A stretch of DNA of 64,000 nt from Bacteriovoracaceae bacterium (lineage in GTDB: Bacteria; Bdellovibrionota; Bacteriovoracia; Bacteriovoracales; Bacteriovoracaceae): assembly GCA_023701435.1 (NCBI GenBank), contig JAMPXB010000009.1, positions 60,568 through 124,567 on the forward strand, given 5' to 3'. Made by a program: the position numbers and the translations under genes. Positions 28,317-35,614 of this stretch are shown here, piece after piece (within the stretch, counting starts at the first letter, position 1; the number at the start of each line of letters is the position of its first letter). The notes below the pieces were generated by a model. It made no database searches. It saw only the letters and a list, made by a program, of their open reading frames with translations, and was not told where the DNA came from.

Positions 28317-29519
28317 CTAAAAAAGCATTCTGAATTCAACTTCAAAGCGACTTGCTGACGGGACATTTTTCCCACTGATTGTTTTGACGGCATTTAAGTT
28401 AATCTGCGCTGGCAACATGAATTCCTTTTTGAGGAAGGGCTGGATTGAGGAAAGAGTCGTCGTGAACTGGACAGAATGCTCCACTTTGTCAGAGTTATAT
28501 TCCAGGAATTTGTTGGCCTCTGAGTACTCAGAATTATAAGTTGCAGGCATCTGGTACATGAAACGGTATACAGGTGTAAAAGCAAGCCAGTCAGTAACTG
28601 AGATGGTGGTATTAAACATCCAGTTAAATTTGTCGCCGTATTTCACGTCAAATTCACCCTTGTTGGTTGAAAGAGCAAAGGTCTTGCTTTCAGGAATACG
28701 CAGAGTCTTGGATGTTGCAAATTGATGGGTGTATCTGAAGGTTGTTCCAAAGCTTAGTTTATCATTGACCATATAGCCTGAGGCCACTTCACCAAAGACA
28801 TCTAACTGGCCGTCACCGAATCCTACGTCTTGCAGGATATCTGGATCATCTTGAGTGCCGGTTGGAAGAATCACTCCTGGATAGAAGAGAAGACCCGTGG
28901 TGCCCTTATCCAGAACCTTGTGCATGACTCCCAATTCCATGTCTCCATAACCTTGAGCATACCAATTTCCAATAGGTCTATACTTGTAATGGTTAGTGAT
29001 AACAGATTGAATGGTCTCTTCATTGGCATCAACCAGGTTTCTGATATTGTCGGCAAAAATGGTATTGCCGTTACTCTCTAGGATTCGTGCCGTTTCTTCA
29101 TAAGTGTTACCGGCAGTTCTTTTGATGTTAGATTTGACGTGACCCTTGTAGTAAGCAACTTCTCCATAGAGCATGGTCTTATCTGTCAGACCCCAGCCAA
29201 AGCCTGTTCCGTGGACATTGAATTGAGCTTCTGCTTCAACTTCATACTTTCCAATTAGAAGATTGTCGTAGGCCTCTTTTTCACCTGGCGTTTCCGGACT
29301 ATAAGCATAGCCGGAAATCTGATTAAGAGTTGGGGCATCTATTTTAAATGAAGCTCCCAGTGGGCTTTCTGAACCAATTTGATTGAAGTTAGATGTGATC
29401 TTAGAAGTCGTTACATTTCGGTAGCCAATAATTCTCACCCCTTTTGGAAGAACTTTCCAAACCTGCGCATAGAGAGCATGCGATGAGATGAAAAAGATGA
29501 ATCCTAAAAGCAGCTTCAT
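28317..29519 (-). CDS. Outer-membrane beta-barrel protein
   Basis: 400 residues. Signal peptide cleaved after LYA (about residue 18). The mature chain is made of alternating amphipathic strands rich in aromatic and Gly/Asn turns (WGLTDKTMLYGEVAYYKGHV, FPGVILPTGTQDDPDI) and ends in an aromatic residue, FRMLF, the usual signal for BAM-mediated insertion. The pattern resembles transporter/porin-like barrels of the phenol-degradation MetA (PF13557) type, including the VILPTG motif. Substrate unknown. Confidence 0.7.
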   Translation of the reverse strand: MKLLLGFIFFISSHALYAQVWKVLPKGVRIIGYRNVTTSKITSNFNQIGSESPLGASFKIDAPTLNQISGYAYSPETPGEKEAYDNLLIGKYEVEAEAQFNVHGTGFGWGLTDKTMLYGEVAYYKGHVKSNIKRTAGNTYEETARILESNGNTIFADNIRNLVDANEETIQSVITNHYKYRPIGNWYAQGYGDMELGVMHKVLDKGTTGLLFYPGVILPTGTQDDPDILQDVGFGDGQLDVFGEVASGYMVNDKLSFGTTFRYTHQFATSKTLRIPESKTFALSTNKGEFDVKYGDKFNWMFNTTISVTDWLAFTPVYRFMYQMPATYNSEYSEANKFLEYNSDKVEHSVQFTTTLSSIQPFLKKEFMLPAQINLNAVKTISGKNVPSASRFEVEFRMLF

Positions 29520-29676
29520 TAAATCCCTTTTTGTCTTTTTTGAAGTTTAATCGATAATGCGGTGTGTTTGAATAAATGACAGGGTGGTATGTAAAAAGGT
29601 AAAGGTACCTGTTAGCTTCTTAACGCTGGGCTTACAATAGGAAGGCATAATAAAAATCAACAAGTTAGGTGCTGTT

Positions 29677-30726
29677 GTGAACAAAATTCTTTTATTGATC
29701 ACCCTTTTGGCCCTTGGTTGTGGTCAAAAAAGTACGATTAAAAACGATATTAAGGCACGCACTTTGGCCGAGGCCTACGGAGATGGAAGGTACGTGATTT
29801 CTCCGGCGCCTTTTACTCTGGAAGATCCCAGCCTGGCCTTTAAATCCGGCATTCCTGGTATCGCACCTGTTGCTGGGGGGATGATTAAACTATTGGGCGA
29901 TATTTTTGCGAAGACCACATCTCTGGGTAAAGTTCAAGTCAGCTATGTGCGGACTATTCCTGAAATCTCCACTGAATATGTTCATTCGATTCGCCTTAAA
30001 AGATTTTTCTTCTATATGAAGCCAGAGAAGGGCAATCGTCGTTTCAGAGATTTTTTTACCCGATTTATTTTCGGGAAAGGCAATGTCACATTTAGATTTT
30101 TGGATAAGTTCGCCTTAAATCTGCAAACCACTTCTGTTAAAGATCCACAGACTCATGTCCCGGAAATTTTGGATCGGGATAATAGTGATCCAAGTTTTCG
30201 CGCGCTTAATAATCTCTTTAAAAAAGGGACTGATATTTTCACTCAGGTCGTAGATCCAGAGAAGGCTAAAGAGCTCGTCTTATTAAAATACGATAAGAAA
30301 AAACGTGGTGATTATATTCTTAATAATAAATATGGGCAGATGTATATTATTGAGACCTCAAATCCTTTGGCGACCCGGAACTTATTGAAAAATAATCCTA
30401 AAATGAGGGATTACTTTGAGCGCCTACACATCATGGAAAAATCCCTTATTATCGAACTAAAAAAAGATCACGTCATAGAGGAAGGATTTAAGATCATTCT
30501 CTCTGAGATGGCCGAAGAGCTCGATGATGTCGGAGTGACTTTCATCGATCCTTGCACTGTTGATTCATGTCTTGAACTTAAGGTTCCCGACGTGAATTTT
30601 ATTCCGATCCTTATCAAAGGAAATGCTATTAAGCTGGACGCACTCATTGAAGCTGATGAATTGCCTGAATCATTTAAGCTCCAGGGATTCGTGGAATTTG
30701 AAGTGAAGTGGGATCCGAAAATTTAA
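29677..30726 (+). CDS. Lipoprotein of unknown function
   Basis: 349 residues from a GTG start with AGGTG upstream. Signal peptide MNKILLLITLLALGC with lipobox LALGC. The mature part is a soluble alpha/beta protein with a basic, aromatic stretch (RLKRFFFYMKPEKGNRRFRD) that could contact lipid or peptidoglycan, and two Cys in DPCTVDSCLEL that probably pair. It is divergent from the barrel gene at 28317-29519, sharing a 157-base promoter region. No family recognised. Confidence 0.75.
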   Translation: MNKILLLITLLALGCGQKSTIKNDIKARTLAEAYGDGRYVISPAPFTLEDPSLAFKSGIPGIAPVAGGMIKLLGDIFAKTTSLGKVQVSYVRTIPEISTEYVHSIRLKRFFFYMKPEKGNRRFRDFFTRFIFGKGNVTFRFLDKFALNLQTTSVKDPQTHVPEILDRDNSDPSFRALNNLFKKGTDIFTQVVDPEKAKELVLLKYDKKKRGDYILNNKYGQMYIIETSNPLATRNLLKNNPKMRDYFERLHIMEKSLIIELKKDHVIEEGFKIILSEMAEELDDVGVTFIDPCTVDSCLELKVPDVNFIPILIKGNAIKLDALIEADELPESFKLQGFVEFEVKWDPKI

Positions 30727-30733
30727 ATCTGTT

Positions 30734-31108
30734 TTAATTAATTTCGATATCAATTCCAAACTTCTTACCTTCCTGCTGCAGGATCGATTTTACGATGGCA
30801 GGAGGGTAGACAATTCCTACCACGCTGACCTTGGTGCTCATCATGTCGATCTTGCAACTATTGGTGCACATGAAGTCCGCAGAATAAGCTTCAAAATTTT
30901 TAATGGGTGTCTTATTTTGGAATTCAGAATAGAAGCTGAAGAAATCTACAATTTTCTCTCTTAATTTGGCCTCTAGTTGCTCTTGTGTCTCTTTCTGGAG
31001 ATTATATGTAAAGAGAGAGGTATTTCTGGACTTGCCGTTAAACGACAGTTTGATCACTCCACTGGAGCGGATCTTCATGGTATTTTGAAAGCAGACTGGA
31101 CAATACAT
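30734..31108 (-). CDS. Small zinc-ribbon-like protein
   Basis: 124 residues. It starts MYCPVCFQNTMKIRSSGVI, with CPVC as one zinc knuckle; a second Cys pair (MCTNSC) lies about 75 residues later and could complete the site. The rest is helical (KETQEQLEAKLREKIVDFF) followed by strands. Probably a cytosolic zinc protein. Its start is 21 bases from the divergent lipase start. Function unknown. Confidence 0.6.
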   Translation of the reverse strand: MYCPVCFQNTMKIRSSGVIKLSFNGKSRNTSLFTYNLQKETQEQLEAKLREKIVDFFSFYSEFQNKTPIKNFEAYSADFMCTNSCKIDMMSTKVSVVGIVYPPAIVKSILQQEGKKFGIDIEIN

Positions 31109-31129
31109 AAGAAAATTATAAGGGATTTT

Positions 31130-31981
31130 ATGAATAAAGAATACCGGGACATCATTTCTTATGATGGGACCCTTTTAAAGTGCCTGATCCGAGAAACTGG
31201 AAGCTCACAATGGTTGATCGTAACCCACGGTCTTGGGGAGCATCTCGGGCGCCATGAGTACATTTTAAAGCTCTTTTCCCAGAATTTTAATATCGCCATC
31301 TATGATGTGCGTGGTCACGGTAGAAGCGGGGGCAAGCGGGCCTACGTGGATGATTTTCAGGAATTCTTGAAAGACCTCCAGGCAGTGATTGATTTCCTTA
31401 AAAAGGACTTCAGCATGACCAATTACACCCTTTTTGGTCACTCCATGGGAGGGTTGATTACCGCCGCTTATCTGCAAAATATGGCCTCTAAGGATTTTTA
31501 TCCGGACAAGGTATATCTTAGCTCTCCGGCCGTTGCGGCACCGGGATTAATGGGACCACTTTTTGCCAATGCTCCGAAATTTTTATTCGATGGCCTGATA
31601 AAGATGCCTACCATTCCTATGCAGGGGATTCTGGATCTTAAAAAGCTCTCCCATGACAGCCGTGTTTATGAAGCCTATGTTAAGGATGAACTTTGTCAGT
31701 TGAAGGTCCACACCAAGTTGTTCTTTGAAATTTTGAAGACCTCACGGGATGTGTTTTCTCGTCCCCTCCGGGCGGAATGTCCCTTGTTCGTTTCTATAGG
31801 AACTGGGGACGCTCTGGTGAGTTCCAAAATTCTGATTGATTATTTTCAAAACGTGGAAAAGAGGGCTCAGCTTAAAATTATTGAAGACGGTTATCATGAA
31901 CTTCATAACGAAGTTGAAAAATACCGTAAGCCTTATCTGAACTTTTTAAGACAGTCCCTGACGGGCCTGTCATTTGAGTGA
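31130..31981 (+). CDS. Alpha/beta hydrolase, monoacylglycerol lipase-like
   Basis: 283 residues from the ATG at 31130 (AAGGG upstream); the open frame runs further 5' but only through the divergent neighbour's coding region. Hydrolase_4 fold: oxyanion region THGLGEHLGRHEY, DVRGHGRSGG, nucleophile Ser in FGHSMGG, Asp in GTGDALVS and His in DGYHELHNE. Such enzymes cleave monoacylglycerols or lysophospholipids. No signal peptide, so cytosolic or membrane-peripheral. The 3' end overlaps the convergent Ste24-like gene by 12 bases. Confidence 0.9.
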   Translation: MNKEYRDIISYDGTLLKCLIRETGSSQWLIVTHGLGEHLGRHEYILKLFSQNFNIAIYDVRGHGRSGGKRAYVDDFQEFLKDLQAVIDFLKKDFSMTNYTLFGHSMGGLITAAYLQNMASKDFYPDKVYLSSPAVAAPGLMGPLFANAPKFLFDGLIKMPTIPMQGILDLKKLSHDSRVYEAYVKDELCQLKVHTKLFFEILKTSRDVFSRPLRAECPLFVSIGTGDALVSSKILIDYFQNVEKRAQLKIIEDGYHELHNEVEKYRKPYLNFLRQSLTGLSFE

Positions 31982-33217
31982 TTCAAGTCTTTTAATTCGT
32001 TCCAGTGCCGGCGGATGAGAATGATAAAATCCAGAATAGATTTTATCAGTAACCACCGGGCTGGCATTTTCTTTATAAAGCTTCAGCAGTCCTGAAATCA
32101 AATCTTCCGCTTTCGTTTCTCCTGCCGCATATGCATCTGCTTCAAATTCACGTTTACGGGAAATCCAGGTACCAATAGGTTCAAACCAGAAGGTATAGAT
32201 AGGAACTGCTTGGGTGAACAAAAGAAAAAGAACGCCAGGAGAGATGACCCGGATAAAGTGTCCGCTATAAAACCAATTGGTGGACGCGAGAACTCCCATC
32301 AGCCCAAAGCCCAGGAAAGAGAGGATCAGGGATGTGATAAGGGATTTTGGAATATGCTTAAGTTTCATGTGACCCAGTTCATGAGCGAGAATGGCGAGAA
32401 TCTCCGGGGTTTTAAGTCCATTCAGGAGAGTATCAAAGAACACCACCCGTTTGTTTTTTCCAAAACCGGTGAAATAAGCATTGCCATGGGAACTTCTTTT
32501 TGAGGCGTCCATGACAAAAACTTCTTTGGCATTGAAGCCAGCGTTCGTTACTAAATTTTCAATCCCACTTTTAAGTTCTTCGCCTTCCAGTGGTTTAAAT
32601 TTGTTAAACAAAGGAGCAATAACTGTTGGGTACAGCCATACCAGAGCAAATTGAAATGCGGTCACAAAAAGAAAACTTACGAACCACCACCATTTTCCCA
32701 GACCCTGATAAATAAGAAGAATTCCATAGAGCAAAGGCACACCCAACAGAAGACCCAAGAGCAGTCCTTTCAGACGGTCAATGATAAAGAGTTTAGGGGT
32801 GGAGCGATTAAACCCGAATCTTTGTTCCATCACAAAAGTCGAATAAATCGACCAGGGGAGATTTAACAGACCCTGAATAAGCATAAATGCCACCAAGAAA
32901 AAAACTTCCCGATGAGTTCCTGTACCCGGCAATGCCAGATAGAGTTTTTCAGCGCCTCGAAAAGGAAACCAGTAGAAAAGCAGGATGGCGTTCCACACTA
33001 ATTTAAACTGGCCCAGACCTAATTTTGCTGTGGCGTAGCTTATTGCCTTTTGATGATCAGCGAGTGTTAAAAAGTTATGGAACTCACTGGGCACTTCGCT
33101 GCGGTGTTCATGCAAAGTAGTCAGTTGCCGACGGTAGAGGTATAGTTCAAAAAGGTGATTTACTACAATAAAAGTAATACAGAGTACTTGGGTATAATAG
33201 GTAATAAGGGTTTCCAT
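31970..33217 (-). CDS. Ste24-like M48 membrane endopeptidase
   Basis: 415 residues with six or seven membrane helices, matching Ste24/CAAX-protease topology. The zinc site HELGHMK lies at about residue 286, and the third ligand is the Glu of KREFEADAYAA. An N-terminal helix block precedes the conserved NxxxT/PxxNKF-like part (APLFNKFKPL). Bacterial members cleave membrane or misfolded proteins; true prenyl-Cys substrates are unlikely. Its ATG is one base from the divergent gloB ATG, so each gene's ribosome site lies in the other's coding sequence. Confidence 0.9.
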   Translation of the reverse strand: METLITYYTQVLCITFIVVNHLFELYLYRRQLTTLHEHRSEVPSEFHNFLTLADHQKAISYATAKLGLGQFKLVWNAILLFYWFPFRGAEKLYLALPGTGTHREVFFLVAFMLIQGLLNLPWSIYSTFVMEQRFGFNRSTPKLFIIDRLKGLLLGLLLGVPLLYGILLIYQGLGKWWWFVSFLFVTAFQFALVWLYPTVIAPLFNKFKPLEGEELKSGIENLVTNAGFNAKEVFVMDASKRSSHGNAYFTGFGKNKRVVFFDTLLNGLKTPEILAILAHELGHMKLKHIPKSLITSLILSFLGFGLMGVLASTNWFYSGHFIRVISPGVLFLLFTQAVPIYTFWFEPIGTWISRKREFEADAYAAGETKAEDLISGLLKLYKENASPVVTDKIYSGFYHSHPPALERIKRLESLK

Positions 33218-33218
33218 A

Positions 33219-33956
33219 ATGATCCTGGTAAAAACATTTTATGCTTACAATGATCTCCGAAATTACAGTTATCTGATTCTTGATAAAGACTCAGGTGACT
33301 GTTGGGTCATTGATCCTTTCGATGCCATTCCAATGATTGATTATATCAAAAAAAAAGGCCTCGTCTTGAAGGGAATCTTAAACACCCATCAACACTTTGA
33401 TCATATCTGTGGTAACGCGCCCTTGATAGAACAGTTTGCGGCCCCGGTTAAAAAACTGAAAAACTCAGAAAATCTTGCTCTGGGATCAGGTTTCTCATTG
33501 GAAACAATGGATACGCCGGGACATACCCTGGACCATCAGGCCTTTGTCTGGAAAAAAGACCAGCAAGCGGTGGCCCTCTTCTCGGGGGATACGCTCTTTA
33601 ACAGCGGAGTAGGAAACTGTCGGAGTGGGAATGTGAATCTTCTTTATGAAACCACAGAGAAGCTTCTTAAGAATTTGCCCGCCACGACCATTCTCTATCC
33701 TGGGCATGATTACCGAAAGCGGAACCTGGAGTTTGCGCTCAAAGTTGAACCGGAAAATAAACTTATTAAAGAAGCTTTGTATAAGATCTCCCAAGAAAAA
33801 ACCGAAGAGCTTCCACCTGTGACATTGGGTGAAGAAGCCCTGGTGAATCCTTTTCTGCGTCTGGATTCAGATGAAATCCGGGAACGTGTGATGAAAACAG
33901 CTCGTAATGAGAAAGAAATATTTATTCAATTAAGACATCTTCGGGATGAATGGTAA
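33219..33956 (+). CDS. gloB: Hydroxyacylglutathione hydrolase-like MBL protein
   Basis: 245 residues. Metallo-beta-lactamase fold with metal ligands in NTHQHFDH, DTPGHTLDH, FSGDTLF and YPGHDY, the order seen in glyoxalase II. The C-terminal helical part (DSDEIRERVMKTARNEKEIF) fits the glutathione-binding domain. It would hydrolyse S-lactoylglutathione to lactate; the NSGVGNCRSGN loop instead of GRFFEG leaves room for a related thioesterase or persulfide dioxygenase. It starts one base from the divergent Ste24-like gene. Confidence 0.82.
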   Translation: MILVKTFYAYNDLRNYSYLILDKDSGDCWVIDPFDAIPMIDYIKKKGLVLKGILNTHQHFDHICGNAPLIEQFAAPVKKLKNSENLALGSGFSLETMDTPGHTLDHQAFVWKKDQQAVALFSGDTLFNSGVGNCRSGNVNLLYETTEKLLKNLPATTILYPGHDYRKRNLEFALKVEPENKLIKEALYKISQEKTEELPPVTLGEEALVNPFLRLDSDEIRERVMKTARNEKEIFIQLRHLRDEW

Positions 33957-33968
33957 AAAGGAAACAAA

Positions 33969-34607
33969 ATGGCCAAAGTTGTTAAGAAAGTAACCAAGAA
34001 AGCAGCGAAAAAAGTGACGAAGAAGGTCGCTAAAAAAACCGTTACCAAGAAGGCCGCACCTAAAAAAGTGGCAAAGAAAGTAACCAAAAAAGCAACGAAA
34101 AAAGTTGCTCCCAAAAAACAATCGGCGGGTGTCGTGAAAACTCCTACATTACAACCAGGGGATGTGGCCCCTGATTTTACACTCTTTGATCAGAATGGAA
34201 ATTCTGTTTCCCTCCATGACTTTAAGGGCAAGAATGTGGTGATCTATTTTTATCCTAAGGCGATGACTCCTGGTTGCACAGTTCAGGCCTGTGAAATCAG
34301 AAATTCTCAGGACAAGCTTAAAGAAGCATCAATTGTGGTGTTGGGGATCAGTGCAGATCCGGTTAAATCTCTAAAAAAATTCGAGGAGCGGGATAAGCTC
34401 AATTTCACCCTGCTTTCTGACCCGGATCACCAGGTAATCGAAAAATACGGTTCTTGGGGCCTTAAAAAGTTTATGGGAAGAGAGTTCATGGGAATCCTTC
34501 GCCAAAGCTTTTTAATTGGGAAGGACGGTAAAATTGTCCACGTTATGCATAAGGTGAATACCAAAACTCACCACGACGACGTTTTAAATTTCTTTAAGAG
34601 TCTTTAA
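33969..34607 (+). CDS. bcp: Bcp-type peroxiredoxin with histone H1-like N-terminal tail
   Basis: 212 residues. Residues 1-55 consist of Lys/Ala/Val/Thr repeats (KVTKKAAKKVTKKVAKK), like the tails of histone H1-like bacterial proteins. From about 60 on it is a full Bcp/PrxQ domain: GDVAPDFTLFDQNG, the active site TPGCTVQACEI with peroxidatic and resolving Cys four residues apart, and a C-terminal thioredoxin-fold end. It reduces hydroperoxides with thioredoxin. The tail should bind DNA or RNA and may place the enzyme on the nucleoid. It starts 12 bases after gloB, probably in one transcript, and overlaps the next convergent gene by 14 bases. Confidence 0.92.
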   Translation: MAKVVKKVTKKAAKKVTKKVAKKTVTKKAAPKKVAKKVTKKATKKVAPKKQSAGVVKTPTLQPGDVAPDFTLFDQNGNSVSLHDFKGKNVVIYFYPKAMTPGCTVQACEIRNSQDKLKEASIVVLGISADPVKSLKKFEERDKLNFTLLSDPDHQVIEKYGSWGLKKFMGREFMGILRQSFLIGKDGKIVHVMHKVNTKTHHDDVLNFFKSL

Positions 34608-34863
34608 GTACTTCCTCATGCAGGACATCCAGGCGGATTTCGGTCTGGAGTCTTGCAATGAGATCTTTTAACTTTTCACGGAATTCAATAGGGCACTTCA
34701 CATCGATGTCCCGGTAGGCACCCTTGAGGGAGTCATCCACCGTAGAATAAAAGCACAAACCTTCATTCGATTCGAAAGTAAAATAAACGAAATAGGCCTC
34801 GTCCTTGGGAACGCGTAGGCGGGTATAGAAGAGCTCTTTACTCTGGAAATAGGTCTGCGACAT
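34594..34863 (-). CDS. Small DUF4911-like protein
   Basis: 89 residues. The order of a strand (FYTRLRVPKDEAYFVYFTFE), ESNEGLCFYSTVDD and a C-terminal helix (EFREKLKDLIARLQTEIRLD) resembles the small DUF4911 family, whose role is unknown. No signal peptide. Convergent with the bcp gene. The family match is from memory and by eye. Confidence 0.5.
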   Translation of the reverse strand: MSQTYFQSKELFYTRLRVPKDEAYFVYFTFESNEGLCFYSTVDDSLKGAYRDIDVKCPIEFREKLKDLIARLQTEIRLDVLHEEVLKDS

Positions 34864-34949
34864 AGATTCCTTGACTAAGAAGGATTAGGACATAAGATAT
34901 AATATAAGGAAAGTCAAAAAATTTAAGAAGTTATGTCATGGAGGACGCT

Positions 34950-35603
34950 TTGAAATATAGTTTGATACCTTTTGCGTCGTTACTGCTTTTGAGTTCATGT
35001 GCATGGTATCGCGACCTTGAACGCTCATTAGTAGAAGATGACGAAAAGAAAATGCGTTCTTCTCGTTCAGTTCCACGTGCCCAGTATGATCAACTTCTGG
35101 TGAAATACGAAGAGCTCTCTAAAAAATATGAACAATTAAAAGAGAAACCTGCCACTAGTCAGGACTCATTGATTGATGAATTGGCGACGACCTCTTCCAA
35201 CGTTGAAACAGTTAATGTTTTTGATGGTGCCGAGACAGCGTCTTCTTCTTCCCCCATTGAAGTTCCTGCAGACATTGAATCCCAATTAAATTTATATCGC
35301 CGCGGACTTGCGCTTAAAGAATCTAATCCGGGTGAAGCAACGAAAATTTTTCAACAACTAGAAATCCGTGCTGTCTCTCCAGTACGTGCCCGGGCGAAAT
35401 TTCAAATCGGCGAATTGCTCCTTGCCAAAGGTCAGTATGATCTGGCCTTGCAGGTTTATGAAGATGTAATCACTAAAAACGCGGAGTCAGGTGTCGTTCT
35501 CGATGCCCTTCGCGGAGCAGTTGTTGCGTCTGATAAATTAGGTATTCCTAACAAGAAAGACCAATATTCCTCGATGCTGAATGACGTTTTTGAATCGAGA
35601 TAA
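34950..35603 (+). CDS. TPR-like lipoprotein
   Basis: 217 residues from the TTG at 34950, which is preceded at the right distance by GGAGG; the in-frame ATG at 34938 overlaps that site and has none of its own. Signal peptide MKYSLIPFASLLLLSSC, lipobox LSSC. After a coiled-coil segment (DQLLVKYEELSKKYEQLKEK) and a Ser-rich linker, the C-terminal 90 residues form two or three TPR-type hairpins (LYRRGLALKESNPGEATKIF, AKFQIGELLLAKGQYDLALQ). This is the layout of YbgF/CpoB-like or secretion pilotin-like helpers. It lies 11 bases before the LysM-protein gene. Confidence 0.72.
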   Translation: MKYSLIPFASLLLLSSCAWYRDLERSLVEDDEKKMRSSRSVPRAQYDQLLVKYEELSKKYEQLKEKPATSQDSLIDELATTSSNVETVNVFDGAETASSSSPIEVPADIESQLNLYRRGLALKESNPGEATKIFQQLEIRAVSPVRARAKFQIGELLLAKGQYDLALQVYEDVITKNAESGVVLDALRGAVVASDKLGIPNKKDQYSSMLNDVFESR

Positions 35604-35614
35604 TAGGGAATTTA

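Noticed and set aside
33926..34121. Phe/Leu-rich open frames antisense to the Bcp tail
   Set aside because: They mirror the AAA/AAG-rich repeat of the H1-like tail, have no ribosome site and are hydrophobic only because of the repeat.
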